64,000 nt of DNA from Bacillota bacterium (GCA_023442775.1 JAEZXH010000018.1:62001-126000); one strand, 5' to 3'; positions 37,120 to 46,321 are shown, counted from the stretch's first letter. Notes: generated from the letters alone by a model not told the origin. A program made the numbers and translations.

Positions 37120-37818
37120 ATGACGACGAGAATTTTAGTTGCAGAAGACGACGACGCCATCGCTCGAAGTCTCACGATTTATCTCAAGGGCGAGGGCTAC
37201 GAGATTCTTCACGCCAGAGACGGATTGGAAGCGGTGAAGATGGCCAAGGAGGTCCATGTGGATCTCATCTTGATGGATCTCATGATGCCAAGACTCTCCG
37301 GAGAGGAGGCCATTGAGCGCATTCGTCAAGTCAGTCTCGCCCCCATCATCATCCTCAGTGCAAAGAGTGAGGACGTGGACAAAATCAACGGACTCGCCAT
37401 TGGGGCGGACGACTACATGACGAAACCCTTTAATCCCATGGAGCTCGTGGCTCGGGTGAAGGCAAACCTTAGGCGTCAACAAGTCTATGGCACAGAGAGC
37501 CGCGATGAGGTGGCTATGGGGGCTTTGGTCCTTGATAAAAAGGAAAAACTCATCACCCTCGACGGGGAGGCAGTTCCTCTGACCCCGACGGAATTTGAAA
37601 TTCTAAGTTTTTTTATGACCCACCCCAACCAAGTGTTCTCCCTTGCGGAGATTTACGAGGCGGTTTGGAAAGAACCAGCTGTGGACCCGAAGACGGTGAC
37701 AGTCCACATTCGGCGTATCCGAGAAAAGATTGAGGTGGATCCGGCTCATCCCATCTATCTCCAAGTGGCCTGGGGCCTGGGATATAAATTTGTCGATCCC
37801 TCGAGGAAGGCGCGATGA
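37120..37818 (+). CDS. OmpR/PhoB family response regulator (second system)
   Basis: This 232-residue regulator has a receiver domain (ILVAEDDDAI, phosphoacceptor Asp in LILMDLMMPRLSG, ILSAKSE, Lys in DDYMTKPFNPMEL) and a winged-helix output domain ending in VAWGLGYKFVDPS. It has the same length as the regulator at 34155 and many shared blocks. GGAAGGAGG precedes ATG 37120. Its stop overlaps the kinase start by 4 bases. The divergent neighbour is an ArAE membrane protein gene, a plausible target. Confidence 0.93.
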   Translation: MTTRILVAEDDDAIARSLTIYLKGEGYEILHARDGLEAVKMAKEVHVDLILMDLMMPRLSGEEAIERIRQVSLAPIIILSAKSEDVDKINGLAIGADDYMTKPFNPMELVARVKANLRRQQVYGTESRDEVAMGALVLDKKEKLITLDGEAVPLTPTEFEILSFFMTHPNQVFSLAEIYEAVWKEPAVDPKTVTVHIRRIREKIEVDPAHPIYLQVAWGLGYKFVDPSRKAR

Positions 37819-39803
37819 GGATCACTCTTACGCGAAAGGCGAGTGTCCTCACTCTCTTTCTCCTCCTCTGGGCGGTGGGGTTTCTTCCCTTCATCTACTT
37901 CATCGTCTTCGGGGGGCAGGTGCGAAGTGCGCACCCGATGATTCAGTACCAGCAAGCCTTTGAGTACATCTTTCGGGAGGGGTCCGGTCCTTTTCTCACC
38001 AGGACAGATTCCTCAAACACAGATGCTCACGGGCAGGGTTTCTCCTACTATATTCGAGGGATGAAAAAGGGGCAGACCCATCCCTTCTATCTCTCCTCCA
38101 GCGACTACTACAGCGCCCGTCAAGAAAAGAGGGACCCGCAGCGCATCGACGATGACTTGGAAGAGGGGGGCCTCTTTCTCAGTGGGTACTACGAGAACGG
38201 CCGCGTGAGTATGGTGCGAGAAGAGGGAGAGCGAGAACTGCGCACTGCGATGCTCGGCCCTTTGGAGAATCAGATCCTTCGCTATGTCCAGAATGAGAAG
38301 ATTGAGAAACTGAATTTTCTCATTCGCATCGATGAGGAGAAGTTGGACCGCCTCCTTGCCGAAGGTGTGAGCTATACCCAACATGAGACCACGCTCCAGC
38401 TTAGTCACGTCATCGTCTTGTGGTTTTTGCCCTTCCTCTTTGCGGTGTTGTGGAAACGGGGATTTCAGGAAGTGCGCCAAGACCCCTTTGTCCGGTATCT
38501 TCTCGGTCTTCCCGTGGTTCTTCCAAGTCTTGGAATCGGGATTTTTGTGGCGTTTATTCTCGTCTCCATGGAAAACTACTCTTGGAGTGTCTACGAGGGA
38601 AGCTATGCCCTCATGGGGGCGAGAATCTTTGACGCTTCCATCGAAATGATTGTGCGCCTGCCCATCTATCAATTCTTATTCACCTTGTTCTTACGTATGT
38701 GGCAGTGCCTTCATGACGGCGTGGGCCAAGTCCTCTCGGAGATGTTTCCCGTCGTCTTTCGCAATCTCAAGAAGATGGGCAGTGAGATTGTCATGGTGCA
38801 AAGTGAATTCTTCTACGTCGAAGAGGAGAGTTGGAGAAGGATCTATCTCTACTTTGCCCTATGGTGTGTCGGGGCCTTTTTGGCAGGATCTGTCCCCTAT
38901 GGGGGAGGCCTCGCCATGGTGCCTCTCATCTATGTGGCGGCGCGTTGGCTCATCCGTAGACGTCGCGAGCTTCAAGCCTTCGCCAAGGGCGTGGAGGACA
39001 TGATTGATGGCAATCCACGAGAGGACACGGACGTGGGGTTCTACGCGCCTCTGCTCTCAAAGATTGAAGAACTCTCCACCTCCCACGCGAAACACCTCGA
39101 AGAGATGGTCCAAAACGAGAGGATGAAGACGGAGCTCATCAGTAACGTCTCCCACGACTTGAAGACCCCTTTGACCGCCCTCATGAATTACGCCACCTTA
39201 CTCGAACGCGAAGACTCGCCTGAGGAGGCGAAGAGATATCGGGAGGCCATTGTGAGCCAGAGTGGACGGGTGAAGAAACTCTTGGAAGATCTCATCGAGA
39301 TGGCCAAACTCTCCAGCCATCACGTCGTCTTTACACCTCAATCCTTCGCCCTCAACGACCTCATGCTTCAGATCTTTGGGGAATGGGAGGGAATCCTAGA
39401 GTCCGAGGAGCTCTACCTCCACGTCAACATGCCGAGCCATCCCATCCGGGTCCACCTCGACCCCGAGCAGATGTCTCGGGTCTTTGATAACCTCCTCGAG
39501 AACGTACGAAAATACGCTCAGCCAAAGACGCGTGTCTATTGCGAAGTCCACCAAGGCGTGGATCGATGTGAGATCCTTCTAAGAAATACGTCGAAGGCCA
39601 TGCTCAACATGCGCCCCGAAGAACTCATGGAGCGATTTGTCCGCGGCGATACCTCGCGAAACACGGAAGGGTCTGGGCTGGGTCTGGCCATTGCGTCATC
39701 TCTCGTCGAGCAGCAAGGGGGACGATTCGACCTGGAGATTGAAGGAGATCTCTTTACGGTGAGGATGAACTTTCCCCTGCACCGAGAGAAGCGGGATTCT
39801 TAA
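37815..39803 (+). CDS. Sensor histidine kinase with large extracytoplasmic and multi-helix region (second system)
   Basis: This 662-residue kinase begins with a transmembrane helix (about 12-35), an extracytoplasmic domain of about 155 residues, then several further helices between about 195 and 380, the last followed by an HAMP-like linker. The His phosphoacceptor is in SNVSHDLKTPLTALMNY. The N-box is NLLENVRKYA and the G-box TEGSGLGLAIASSL. Kinase domains resemble those of the kinase at 34855, but the sensor part is much larger and different, so signals should differ. I do not recognise the sensor domain. Confidence 0.92.
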   Translation: MRITLTRKASVLTLFLLLWAVGFLPFIYFIVFGGQVRSAHPMIQYQQAFEYIFREGSGPFLTRTDSSNTDAHGQGFSYYIRGMKKGQTHPFYLSSSDYYSARQEKRDPQRIDDDLEEGGLFLSGYYENGRVSMVREEGERELRTAMLGPLENQILRYVQNEKIEKLNFLIRIDEEKLDRLLAEGVSYTQHETTLQLSHVIVLWFLPFLFAVLWKRGFQEVRQDPFVRYLLGLPVVLPSLGIGIFVAFILVSMENYSWSVYEGSYALMGARIFDASIEMIVRLPIYQFLFTLFLRMWQCLHDGVGQVLSEMFPVVFRNLKKMGSEIVMVQSEFFYVEEESWRRIYLYFALWCVGAFLAGSVPYGGGLAMVPLIYVAARWLIRRRRELQAFAKGVEDMIDGNPREDTDVGFYAPLLSKIEELSTSHAKHLEEMVQNERMKTELISNVSHDLKTPLTALMNYATLLEREDSPEEAKRYREAIVSQSGRVKKLLEDLIEMAKLSSHHVVFTPQSFALNDLMLQIFGEWEGILESEELYLHVNMPSHPIRVHLDPEQMSRVFDNLLENVRKYAQPKTRVYCEVHQGVDRCEILLRNTSKAMLNMRPEELMERFVRGDTSRNTEGSGLGLAIASSLVEQQGGRFDLEIEGDLFTVRMNFPLHREKRDS

Positions 39804-39810
39804 CGAGGAG

Positions 39811-39837
39811 AAGAAGGGCATGGGCCCTTCTTTTTTT
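39811..39837 (+). terminator. Terminator of the second two-component operon
   Basis: AGAAGGGC, loop ATGG and GCCCTTCT (39812-39831), then T residues. Confidence 0.87.
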
Positions 39838-39850
39838 CGTGAGAGAATCC

Positions 39851-39879
39851 TTGACAGATCCATGAGCCGGGAGTAATAT
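39851..39879 (+). promoter_or_regulatory. Promoter for iscR-iscS-iscU
   Basis: Consensus TTGACA (39851-39856), a 17-base spacer and TAATAT (39874-39879). Confidence 0.82.
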
Positions 39880-39885
39880 GAATTT

Positions 39886-39910
39886 ATAACCTAGTAATGA
39901 ACTTGGGATT
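39886..39910 (+). promoter_or_regulatory. Possible autoregulatory operator for the Rrf2-type regulator
   Basis: An imperfect inverted repeat, ATAACCTAGT (39886-39895) and ACTTGGGATT (39901-39910), lies over the probable transcription start. Six of ten positions match. Position fits repression by IscR, but the match is modest. Confidence 0.35.
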
Positions 39911-39924
39911 GAGGTGAGCGAGGA

Positions 39925-40320
39925 ATGAAACTCTCGACAAAGGGGCGCTATGGGCTCATGGCGATGCACTACCTCGCCGAGAATGCAAGGGAAAACCCCG
40001 TCCCTCTCCGACAGATTGCCCTCGACGAGGGGCTCTCGGAAGCCTATTTGGAACAACTCTTTTCGCTCTTGAAGAAGAAGGACCTCGTGGTCAGTGTCCG
40101 AGGTCCCCAGGGCGGATACAGTCTCGGTCGCGATCCAGAAGAGATTTCGATTGGGGAAATTATTTTGGCCCTTGAGGGGGAGTTGAAGCTCTCCTGCTGC
40201 CAAGAAAAAAAGGCTCATGCCTGCGATAAAAAAGGGGAATGCGCCACCAAAGATATTTTAGACACACTACGAAAGGGCATCGAATCGGTGATGGATTCCG
40301 TGTCCTTGGCGGATATGTAA
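39925..40320 (+). CDS. Rrf2 family Fe-S-type transcriptional regulator (IscR-like)
   Basis: This 131-residue protein has the Rrf2 winged helix (MKLSTKGRYGLMAMHYLAE, then SEAYLEQLFSLLKKKDLV and VRGPQGGYSLGR). Cysteines at 91, 92, 100 and 106 could bind an Fe-S cluster, as in IscR; CymR-type relatives lack such cysteines. It heads an operon with a cysteine desulfurase and a scaffold protein, so sensing Fe-S status and repressing its own operon is the likely job. Start ATG 39925 follows GAGGTGAG and AGG. Confidence 0.88.
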   Translation: MKLSTKGRYGLMAMHYLAENARENPVPLRQIALDEGLSEAYLEQLFSLLKKKDLVVSVRGPQGGYSLGRDPEEISIGEIILALEGELKLSCCQEKKAHACDKKGECATKDILDTLRKGIESVMDSVSLADM

Positions 40321-40329
40321 GGAGGAACA

Positions 40330-41508
40330 ATGGAACGCTTCTTATATCTGGACAATGCAGCGACGACGAAGATTTCGCCGGTGGTTCTCGATGCGATGAT
40401 GCCCTATTTGAAAGAAGAATACGGCAACGCTTCGAGCATCTACACCCACGGGCAAAAGGCGAAGGAAGCCGTGGAGGAGGCCCGGGAGAAAGTCGCCCGA
40501 GGACTAGGAGCCGAACCCCGAGAGATTTTCTTCACCGGCGGTGGCTCCGAATCGGATAACTGGGTCCTCAAAGGGGTCATCGATGGCTACGCCAAGAAGG
40601 GCAACCACATCATCACCTCCGCCATCGAGCATCACGCCATCTTACACACCGCCGAATACCTGGAAAAACACGGAGCCGAGGTCACCTACCTCCCCGTGGA
40701 CGAAGAGGGATTTGTTCGCCCCGAGGATTTGGAGAATGCCATCAAGGACAACACCGTCCTCATCTCCATCATGTTTGCGAACAATGAGATTGGCACCATC
40801 GAGCCCATCAAGGAGTTGGCGGCCATTGCAAAGAAGCACAACGTCCTCTTCCATACCGACGCGGTGCAAGCGGTGGGCAATGTCCCCATCGACGTGAAGG
40901 AACTCGGTGTCGACTTCTTGAGTCTCTCCGGGCACAAGATTCACGGGCCCAAGGGCATCGGGGCTCTCTACGTGAGAAAGGGACTCACCCTTCCGAACCT
41001 CATTCACGGCGGCGGCCAAGAGCGCGGACGTCGGGCGGGGACGGAAAACGTGGCGGCGATGGTCGGTCTTGGGGTGGCCATGGAAGAGGCGACCAAGGAC
41101 ATCGACTCTTATGCAAAACGCCTCTCCGAGATGCGCGACTATCTCATTGACGGCATCTTGAAGAAAGTCGACCACGTGAAGCTCAACGGGCCCCGGGGAG
41201 ACCGTCGTCTGCCGGGTAACCTCAACATGAGTTTTGAGTTCATCGAAGGGGAGGGGCTGTTGCTCTTCTTAGACGCGGCGGGAATCTGTGGATCCAGCGG
41301 AAGTGCCTGCACCTCCGGTGACCTCGATCCCTCTCACGTGCTCTTGGCCATTGGCCTGCCCCACGAAATTGCACACGGGTCTTTACGCCTATCCATCAAC
41401 GAAGAATTCACCAAGGAAGATGCGGATTACGTGATTGAACAGGTGGCACAAATTGTCCAGCGTCTGCGGGATATGAGTCCCCTCTATCACGAGGCTATGG
41501 TAAAATAA
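40330..41508 (+). CDS. iscS: Cysteine desulfurase (IscS/NifS type)
   Basis: This 392-residue PLP enzyme takes sulfur from cysteine for Fe-S clusters and tRNA thiolation. The N-terminus is [15 protein letters not shown], the PLP lysine is in [14 protein letters not shown], and the catalytic cysteine loop is [29 protein letters not shown] precedes ATG 40330. Its partner iscU starts 11 bases downstream. A second, more divergent cysteine desulfurase lies at 60814 beside thiI, so the two probably serve different acceptors. Confidence 0.95.
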   Translation: MERFLYLDNAATTKISPVVLDAMMPYLKEEYGNASSIYTHGQKAKEAVEEAREKVARGLGAEPREIFFTGGGSESDNWVLKGVIDGYAKKGNHIITSAIEHHAILHTAEYLEKHGAEVTYLPVDEEGFVRPEDLENAIKDNTVLISIMFANNEIGTIEPIKELAAIAKKHNVLFHTDAVQAVGNVPIDVKELGVDFLSLSGHKIHGPKGIGALYVRKGLTLPNLIHGGGQERGRRAGTENVAAMVGLGVAMEEATKDIDSYAKRLSEMRDYLIDGILKKVDHVKLNGPRGDRRLPGNLNMSFEFIEGEGLLLFLDAAGICGSSGSACTSGDLDPSHVLLAIGLPHEIAHGSLRLSINEEFTKEDADYVIEQVAQIVQRLRDMSPLYHEAMVK

Positions 41509-41519
41509 GAGGAGGAACT

Positions 41520-41963
41520 ATGCTGTATTCTGAAAAAGTCATGGACCACTTCCAAAACCCTCGTAATGTGGGCTCTCTCGAGAATGCCTCTGGAGTTGGA
41601 GAAGTGGGAAACGCCAAGTGTGGCGACATTATGAAGATTTTCTTGGACATTGAGGATGGCATCATTCGCGATGTGAAGTTCCAAACCTTCGGATGTGGGT
41701 CGGCAATTGCCTCCTCCTCCATGGCGACGGAGCTCATTAAGGGAAAATCCATTGAAGAGGCGATGGAGCTCACCAACAAAGCCGTCGCCGAAGCTCTCGA
41801 TGGACTTCCCCCTGTGAAGATGCACTGTAGCGTCTTGGCCGAGCAGGCGATTAAAGCCGCCCTTCTCGATTACTCCAAAAAATCTGGCGTGGAGATTCCT
41901 GGACTTGAGGATGTGAATTTCGATGACGAACATCTTCATGACCACGGCCACGAGGAAGACTAA
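41520..41963 (+). CDS. iscU: Fe-S cluster assembly scaffold (IscU/NifU N-terminal type)
   Basis: This 147-residue protein is the scaffold on which clusters are built. The three ligand cysteines are Cys34 (in NAKCGD), Cys59 (FGCGSA) and Cys103 (MHCSVLA). The C-terminal tail is unusual: HLHDHGH among acidic residues, a potential metal-binding stretch not needed in the core family. AAGAGGAGG precedes ATG 41520. In many Firmicutes mnmA follows; here an AI-2E family gene comes next behind a terminator. Confidence 0.93.
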   Translation: MLYSEKVMDHFQNPRNVGSLENASGVGEVGNAKCGDIMKIFLDIEDGIIRDVKFQTFGCGSAIASSSMATELIKGKSIEEAMELTNKAVAEALDGLPPVKMHCSVLAEQAIKAALLDYSKKSGVEIPGLEDVNFDDEHLHDHGHEED

Positions 41964-41973
41964 GACTGTGATG

Positions 41974-42001
41974 GAAGGTTCCTTGGGAACCTTCTTTTTT
42001 T
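41974..42001 (+). terminator. Terminator of iscR-iscS-iscU
   Basis: GAAGGTTCC, loop TTG and GGAACCTTC (41974-41994), then seven T residues. The next RBS begins right after it. Confidence 0.88.
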
Positions 42002-42014
42002 GGAGGTGACGCCA

Positions 42015-43235
42015 ATGACGAATGGGCTGATATTTCCAGTCAGTGGAGACTTTCTTCACCTGAGCTGGGCCATCCTTGGGACGGTACTTCTCTGTCTCGC
42101 CATTTACTACCTCATCAACATCGGAAATCAATACATCGAGAGACGGCGAAGAATCAATATCGACCTGAAATTCGTCGCCAAGTGCGTGGCGTTTCTCGTC
42201 GTCATCTATTTTGCGGCGGCGATCTTGCGTCGCTATCCCATCATCGGGAATACCTTGGGGGCCATGGCGATTTCTGTCATCATCGCCTACGTCATGAATC
42301 CCCTGGTCAGTAACCTCGAAGCCAAGGGGCTACAACGGCGCTATGGCGTCCTTCTCGTCTACGTGGTGACGGCGGTGGTCTTTGCCCTTCTCGCCGTAGT
42401 GGTCCTCCCGCGGACGGTGACAGAGCTGCGAAATCTCTTTGCCGCCATTCCAAGTTATGTGAAGATTTGGTCCACGGAGGTGGAGAAGGCCCTCGCCTCC
42501 TTTGGGAGTCGGACGAATCTTCGGGTCGATCCCATCATCGACGCCATCAATGCGTCTCTCAATAAAGTACTGGAGCAAGTCCAACTCCAATCTGGGGAGC
42601 AGCTGCGCTCCATCGCCTCGGGGATTACGAATCTTCTCTCAAAACTCGTGAGCTTCGTCCTCATCCTGATTTTCTCCTTCTATTTTTGCGCCGACAAGGA
42701 GCGGTTCCGCGGCCTCGTGCTTCGCTCTCTGCCGAAGCCCTATAAGTCGGACATCCTCTACTTGGCCTCGAAGATGGACATGTCCTTGCAAGAATTTGTG
42801 AAGGGAAAACTCCTCCTCGCCCTCTTCGTGGGCTTTGGGACCACCATCATGCTCTTGATTTTACGGGTGGATTTCGCCATCGTTATCGGCGTCATCACCT
42901 GCATCGCGGACATCATTCCCTACATCGGCCCCTTCTTGGGGCTCTTGCCTGCGGTGATTTTTGCTGCCATCGACTCCAAGATGAAGGCCTTCTGGGTGTT
43001 CGTCTTCTTCATCTTCTTACAGTGGGCAGAAAATAACCTCATGGCTCCGAAAATCCTTGGGAATCGGACGGGGATGCACCCCCTTCTCATCCTTTTGTGC
43101 ATCGTCATCGGTGGTGGGATGTTTGGGGTAGGGGGGATGATCCTCTCGGTGCCCTTCGTCTCCATTCTTCTCATCCTCAAGGATTTCTTCATGATGAAAT
43201 ACCGAGAAAACCGCGCGCGTCACAAGGTGCATTGA
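42015..43235 (+). CDS. AI-2E family (PerM-type) membrane protein
   Basis: This 406-residue membrane protein has about seven hydrophobic helices and the family C-terminal region GVITCIADIIPYIGPFLGLLPAVIFA, then LMAPKILGNRTGMHPLLILLCIVIGGGMFGVGGMILSVPFVSILLIL. Some family members export AI-2 or act as Na+/H+ antiporters; most are uncharacterised, so the substrate is open. ATG 42015 follows GGAGGTG. It stands before alaS, as yrrI does in Bacillus. I see no clear promoter; read-through from iscU is possible. Confidence 0.88.
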   Translation: MTNGLIFPVSGDFLHLSWAILGTVLLCLAIYYLINIGNQYIERRRRINIDLKFVAKCVAFLVVIYFAAAILRRYPIIGNTLGAMAISVIIAYVMNPLVSNLEAKGLQRRYGVLLVYVVTAVVFALLAVVVLPRTVTELRNLFAAIPSYVKIWSTEVEKALASFGSRTNLRVDPIIDAINASLNKVLEQVQLQSGEQLRSIASGITNLLSKLVSFVLILIFSFYFCADKERFRGLVLRSLPKPYKSDILYLASKMDMSLQEFVKGKLLLALFVGFGTTIMLLILRVDFAIVIGVITCIADIIPYIGPFLGLLPAVIFAAIDSKMKAFWVFVFFIFLQWAENNLMAPKILGNRTGMHPLLILLCIVIGGGMFGVGGMILSVPFVSILLILKDFFMMKYRENRARHKVH

Positions 43236-43256
43236 CCTTGGGCGTGCGCTTTTTTA
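43213..43256 (+). terminator. Terminator of the AI-2E family gene
   Basis: CAAGGT, loop GCATTG and ACCTTG, extended by the GC-rich arms GCGCG and CGTGCGC, then six T residues. It includes the stop codon. Confidence 0.75.
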
Positions 43257-43278
43257 ACACCATTTGTCCACGGATTTC

Positions 43279-43307
43279 GTGCAAGAGGGTAGAAAAACCG
43301 TTATAAT
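43279..43307 (+). promoter_or_regulatory. Promoter for alaS
   Basis: GTGCAA (43279-43284), a 17-base spacer and perfect TATAAT (43302-43307). The leader is short and has no T-box. Confidence 0.65.
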
Positions 43308-43345
43308 AGCAAAAGGAACCAGAAGAACTGGCTGGGAAGGATGAA

Positions 43346-45979
43346 ATGATGAAACGATTAGGATTACATGAAATTCGTAAAGAATTTTTAGATTTTTTCG
43401 CCTTGAAGGAGCACTTGATTCTCCCAAGTGCGTCCCTCGTCCCGAAAAATGATAAGTCACTTCTGCTCATCGGGGCGGGGATGGCGCCGATGAAGAAGTT
43501 TTTCACGGGAGAAGAGGTGCCCCCTTCGAAGCGTGTCAGCACCTGTCAAAAGTGTGTGCGCACGGGAGATATTGAGAACGTGGGGCACACGGATCGCCAC
43601 GCCACTTTCTTTGAGATGCTCGGAAACTTTTCCTTTGGGGATTACTTCAAACACGAAGCGACGGCCTGGGCCTGGGAATTTCTCACAAAGAATCTCGAAC
43701 TCGACCCTGAAAAACTCTGGGTGACCGTCTACCACGAAGACGACGAAGCCTATGCCATCTGGAGAGATGAAGTGGGCATTCCCGAAGAACGCATTGTGCG
43801 CCTTGGCAAAGAGGACAATTTCTGGGAACTCGAAGTCGGTCCCTCGGGCCCCTGCTCGGAAATTTACGTCGACCGGGGAGAAGAGCACGGTTGTGGATGT
43901 GAAGATTGCAAGCCTGGCTGTGAGTGCGACCGGTTTATCGAGGTGTGGAACCTCGTCTTCACCCAATTCGATAAGGATGAAGCGGGAGAGTATCACCCCT
44001 TGGATCACCCGAATATTGATACGGGGATGGGGCTCGAACGGATTGCCACGGTTCTCCAAGAGACGAAGAACATCTTCGAGATCGATGCCATCCAAGACGT
44101 CTTGCGCGCCATCGAGGCCCAAAGTGGTTATGCCTATGGAAGCGACGAAAAGAAGGACATCTCCGTGCGGGTCATCACCGACCACATTCGCGCCATGACC
44201 TTCCTTATCGGCGACTCTGTCGTTCCCTCCAACGAAGGGCGAGGCTATGTTCTCCGTCGTCTCATCCGTCGTGCTGCGCGCCATGGTCGCCTCTTGGGCA
44301 TCGAGGAGCCCTTCTTATCCACCCTTGCGGAGAAAGTCATCGCTTCCTGGGGAGAACACTACGAAAACCTCAAGGAAAACAAAGAGATGATTGGGCGTGT
44401 CATTCTCCGGGAAGAGGAAAAGTTCCTGGCCACCATCGACCAGGGCATGCAGCTTCTCGCGGGACGCCTCGACGCCTTGAGAGAAGAAGGCAAGAGCGTG
44501 CTCTCTGGGGAAGATGCCTTCCGCCTCTATGACACCTACGGATTCCCCTTCGATTTGACCCAAGAAATGGCCGAAGAAGAGGGGTTCTCCGTCGACGAAG
44601 AGGCCTTCCATCGGGAGATGGAAGAGCAGCGTCAGCGCGCCCGCGCCGCGAGGGATGACTCGGATAACATCGGTTGGTCCCACACCGATCGCTCCGATGC
44701 CCTGGCAGCCTACGAGACGAAGTTCGTGGGCTATGAGGCCCATCAGTGCCCGGCAATCCTCCTCGCCATCCTCGACGACAACCTGGAAAACTGCGAGTTG
44801 CATGATGGGGACGAGGGGATTTTCATCCTCGATCAAACCGTCTGCTACCCCCAAGGTGGGGGACAAGTGGGAGATCGAGGCTGGATTGAGGGAGACGACT
44901 TCTCCGCCGAGGTCCTCGACACCCGCAAATCGAAGAGTGGGGTCATCATTCACCGCGTTCGCATGAGTGAGGGGACGGCACGTCTTGGAGAGGTGCGCGT
45001 CAAGATCGATGAACACCTGCGCCGTGCGACGGAGCGCAACCACTCGGTGACCCACCTCTTGCACAAGTCCCTGAAGGAAGTCCTTGGCAGTCACGTCAAT
45101 CAGGCGGGGTCCGAAGTGACGCCGAGGGGGATGCGCTTTGACTTCACCCACTACGAAGCCGTGAACGCCGAGGACCTTAAGAAGATTGAGTCCCTCGTCA
45201 ACGAAAAGATTTACGAGCGCCTTCCCGTCGTCGTGGAGCACATGAGTTACAATGAGGCCCAGGCCTCTGGCGCCGTAGGTCTCTTCGAGGACAAATATGG
45301 TGACGACGTCCGCGTTGTAAGCATGGGAGATTTCTCCAAGGAGCTCTGCGGAGGAACCCACGTCAACCAGACCTCGGATATCGGCATCTTCAAGATTCTC
45401 TCCGAGTCCGGGGTCGCCGCGGGGGTCCGCCGGATTGAAGCCTTGACGGGAGAAGGGGTTTATCACTATCTCCAAGAACTCGTAGCCCGTGAAACAGAGC
45501 TCAGTGCCCTCACGAAGGTGCGTCCCGAGCAGGTTCAGGAAAGAGTCCAAGGCCTTATGGACGAGGCCAAGGAATTGCGCCAAGAACTGCGTGCACTGAA
45601 AGAGGCAAAGGCCAGCGCACAACTCGCCGACGTCTCGGAACAGATTCATGAGGTCAAGGGAAAACGCGTCCTCGCCATCTCGCAAGATGGCCTCGATGCG
45701 GAACAACTGCGAAATCTCGCAGAGAAACTTCGCGATCAACACGCTCCCCTCGTGGTGGTCCTCGGGTCCGGCCAAGAGGATGGGAAGGTGCTCCTCGCCT
45801 GTACCGCGTCGAAGGAGTATGTGAAAGAGGGCATTCACGCGGGCAAACTCATTGGTCGCGTGGCGAAGATTTGTGGAGGCGGAGGCGGTGGTCGCCCAGA
45901 CTTTGCCACTGCCGGCGGTCGCCAACGAGAAAAACTCGACGAAGCCCTTCAAGCTGTCGACGGCTTTCTCGCAGAATAA
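43346..45979 (+). CDS. alaS: Alanyl-tRNA synthetase
   Basis: This 877-residue enzyme charges tRNA-Ala. The class II catalytic domain has HTDRHATFFEMLGNFSFGDYF. The editing domain has the zinc site HSVTHLLHKSLKEVLGSHV and CGGTHVNQTSDIGIFKI, and the C-Ala domain ends with the glycine-rich GGGGGGRPDFATAGGR. An extra Cys-rich insertion (GCGCEDCKPGCECDRF, about 176-191) lies in the catalytic domain and could hold a metal. GGGAAGG precedes ATG 43346; ATG 43349 is equally possible. A terminator follows. Confidence 0.97.
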   Translation: MMKRLGLHEIRKEFLDFFALKEHLILPSASLVPKNDKSLLLIGAGMAPMKKFFTGEEVPPSKRVSTCQKCVRTGDIENVGHTDRHATFFEMLGNFSFGDYFKHEATAWAWEFLTKNLELDPEKLWVTVYHEDDEAYAIWRDEVGIPEERIVRLGKEDNFWELEVGPSGPCSEIYVDRGEEHGCGCEDCKPGCECDRFIEVWNLVFTQFDKDEAGEYHPLDHPNIDTGMGLERIATVLQETKNIFEIDAIQDVLRAIEAQSGYAYGSDEKKDISVRVITDHIRAMTFLIGDSVVPSNEGRGYVLRRLIRRAARHGRLLGIEEPFLSTLAEKVIASWGEHYENLKENKEMIGRVILREEEKFLATIDQGMQLLAGRLDALREEGKSVLSGEDAFRLYDTYGFPFDLTQEMAEEEGFSVDEEAFHREMEEQRQRARAARDDSDNIGWSHTDRSDALAAYETKFVGYEAHQCPAILLAILDDNLENCELHDGDEGIFILDQTVCYPQGGGQVGDRGWIEGDDFSAEVLDTRKSKSGVIIHRVRMSEGTARLGEVRVKIDEHLRRATERNHSVTHLLHKSLKEVLGSHVNQAGSEVTPRGMRFDFTHYEAVNAEDLKKIESLVNEKIYERLPVVVEHMSYNEAQASGAVGLFEDKYGDDVRVVSMGDFSKELCGGTHVNQTSDIGIFKILSESGVAAGVRRIEALTGEGVYHYLQELVARETELSALTKVRPEQVQERVQGLMDEAKELRQELRALKEAKASAQLADVSEQIHEVKGKRVLAISQDGLDAEQLRNLAEKLRDQHAPLVVVLGSGQEDGKVLLACTASKEYVKEGIHAGKLIGRVAKICGGGGGGRPDFATAGGRQREKLDEALQAVDGFLAE

Positions 45980-46003
45980 AGAGTCCCCTCGGGGGCTCTT
46001 TTC
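45978..46003 (+). terminator. Terminator of alaS
   Basis: AAAGAGTCCCC, loop TCG and GGGGCTCTTTT, with a T-run at the end. Confidence 0.87.
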
Positions 46004-46033
46004 TTTGTTTTTCTCCCAGGCTCCTTGTTTGTG

Positions 46034-46042
46034 TGCTATAAT
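46034..46042 (+). promoter_or_regulatory. Extended -10 promoter for ireB
   Basis: TG-C-TATAAT (46034-46042). The -35 region is poor. Confidence 0.6.
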
Positions 46043-46062
46043 AAAGGCTATGGAGGGATAGC

Positions 46063-46317
46063 ATGAGCGAAAGAAATTTTGAAACCCAAGTATTTGAGAA
46101 GCAAGCTCTTGAGACGGCTCGCATCAAAGCCATTCTCAATGCAGTCTATGACGCTCTAGAAGAAAAGGGATATGCGCCTGTGGATCAAATCATCGGCTAC
46201 ATTCTTTCCGGAGATCCCACGTACATTACGAGTTATGACAATGCACGCTCTACCATCCAAGAGGTAGAGAGGGATGAACTCCTTACAGAGCTTCTAAAAT
46301 CCTATCTTCAGCGCTAG
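46063..46317 (+). CDS. ireB: IreB family regulatory phosphoprotein
   Basis: This 84-residue protein belongs to the UPF0297/IreB family. It carries the family pattern [33 protein letters not shown] and [19 protein letters not shown]. In Enterococcus IreB is a substrate of the Ser/Thr kinase IreK and lowers cephalosporin resistance; that kinase is not in this window. GGAGGG precedes ATG 46063. The alaS-ireB-ruvX-DUF1292 order is conserved across Firmicutes, here with a reductase gene inserted after ireB. Confidence 0.93.
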   Translation: MSERNFETQVFEKQALETARIKAILNAVYDALEEKGYAPVDQIIGYILSGDPTYITSYDNARSTIQEVERDELLTELLKSYLQR

Positions 46318-46321
46318 TACA

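Noticed and set aside
44315..45952. Long minus-strand ORF (545 codons) opposite alaS
   Set aside because: It lies fully within alaS, has no RBS or family motifs, and its composition is that expected from the complementary strand of a GC-rich gene.
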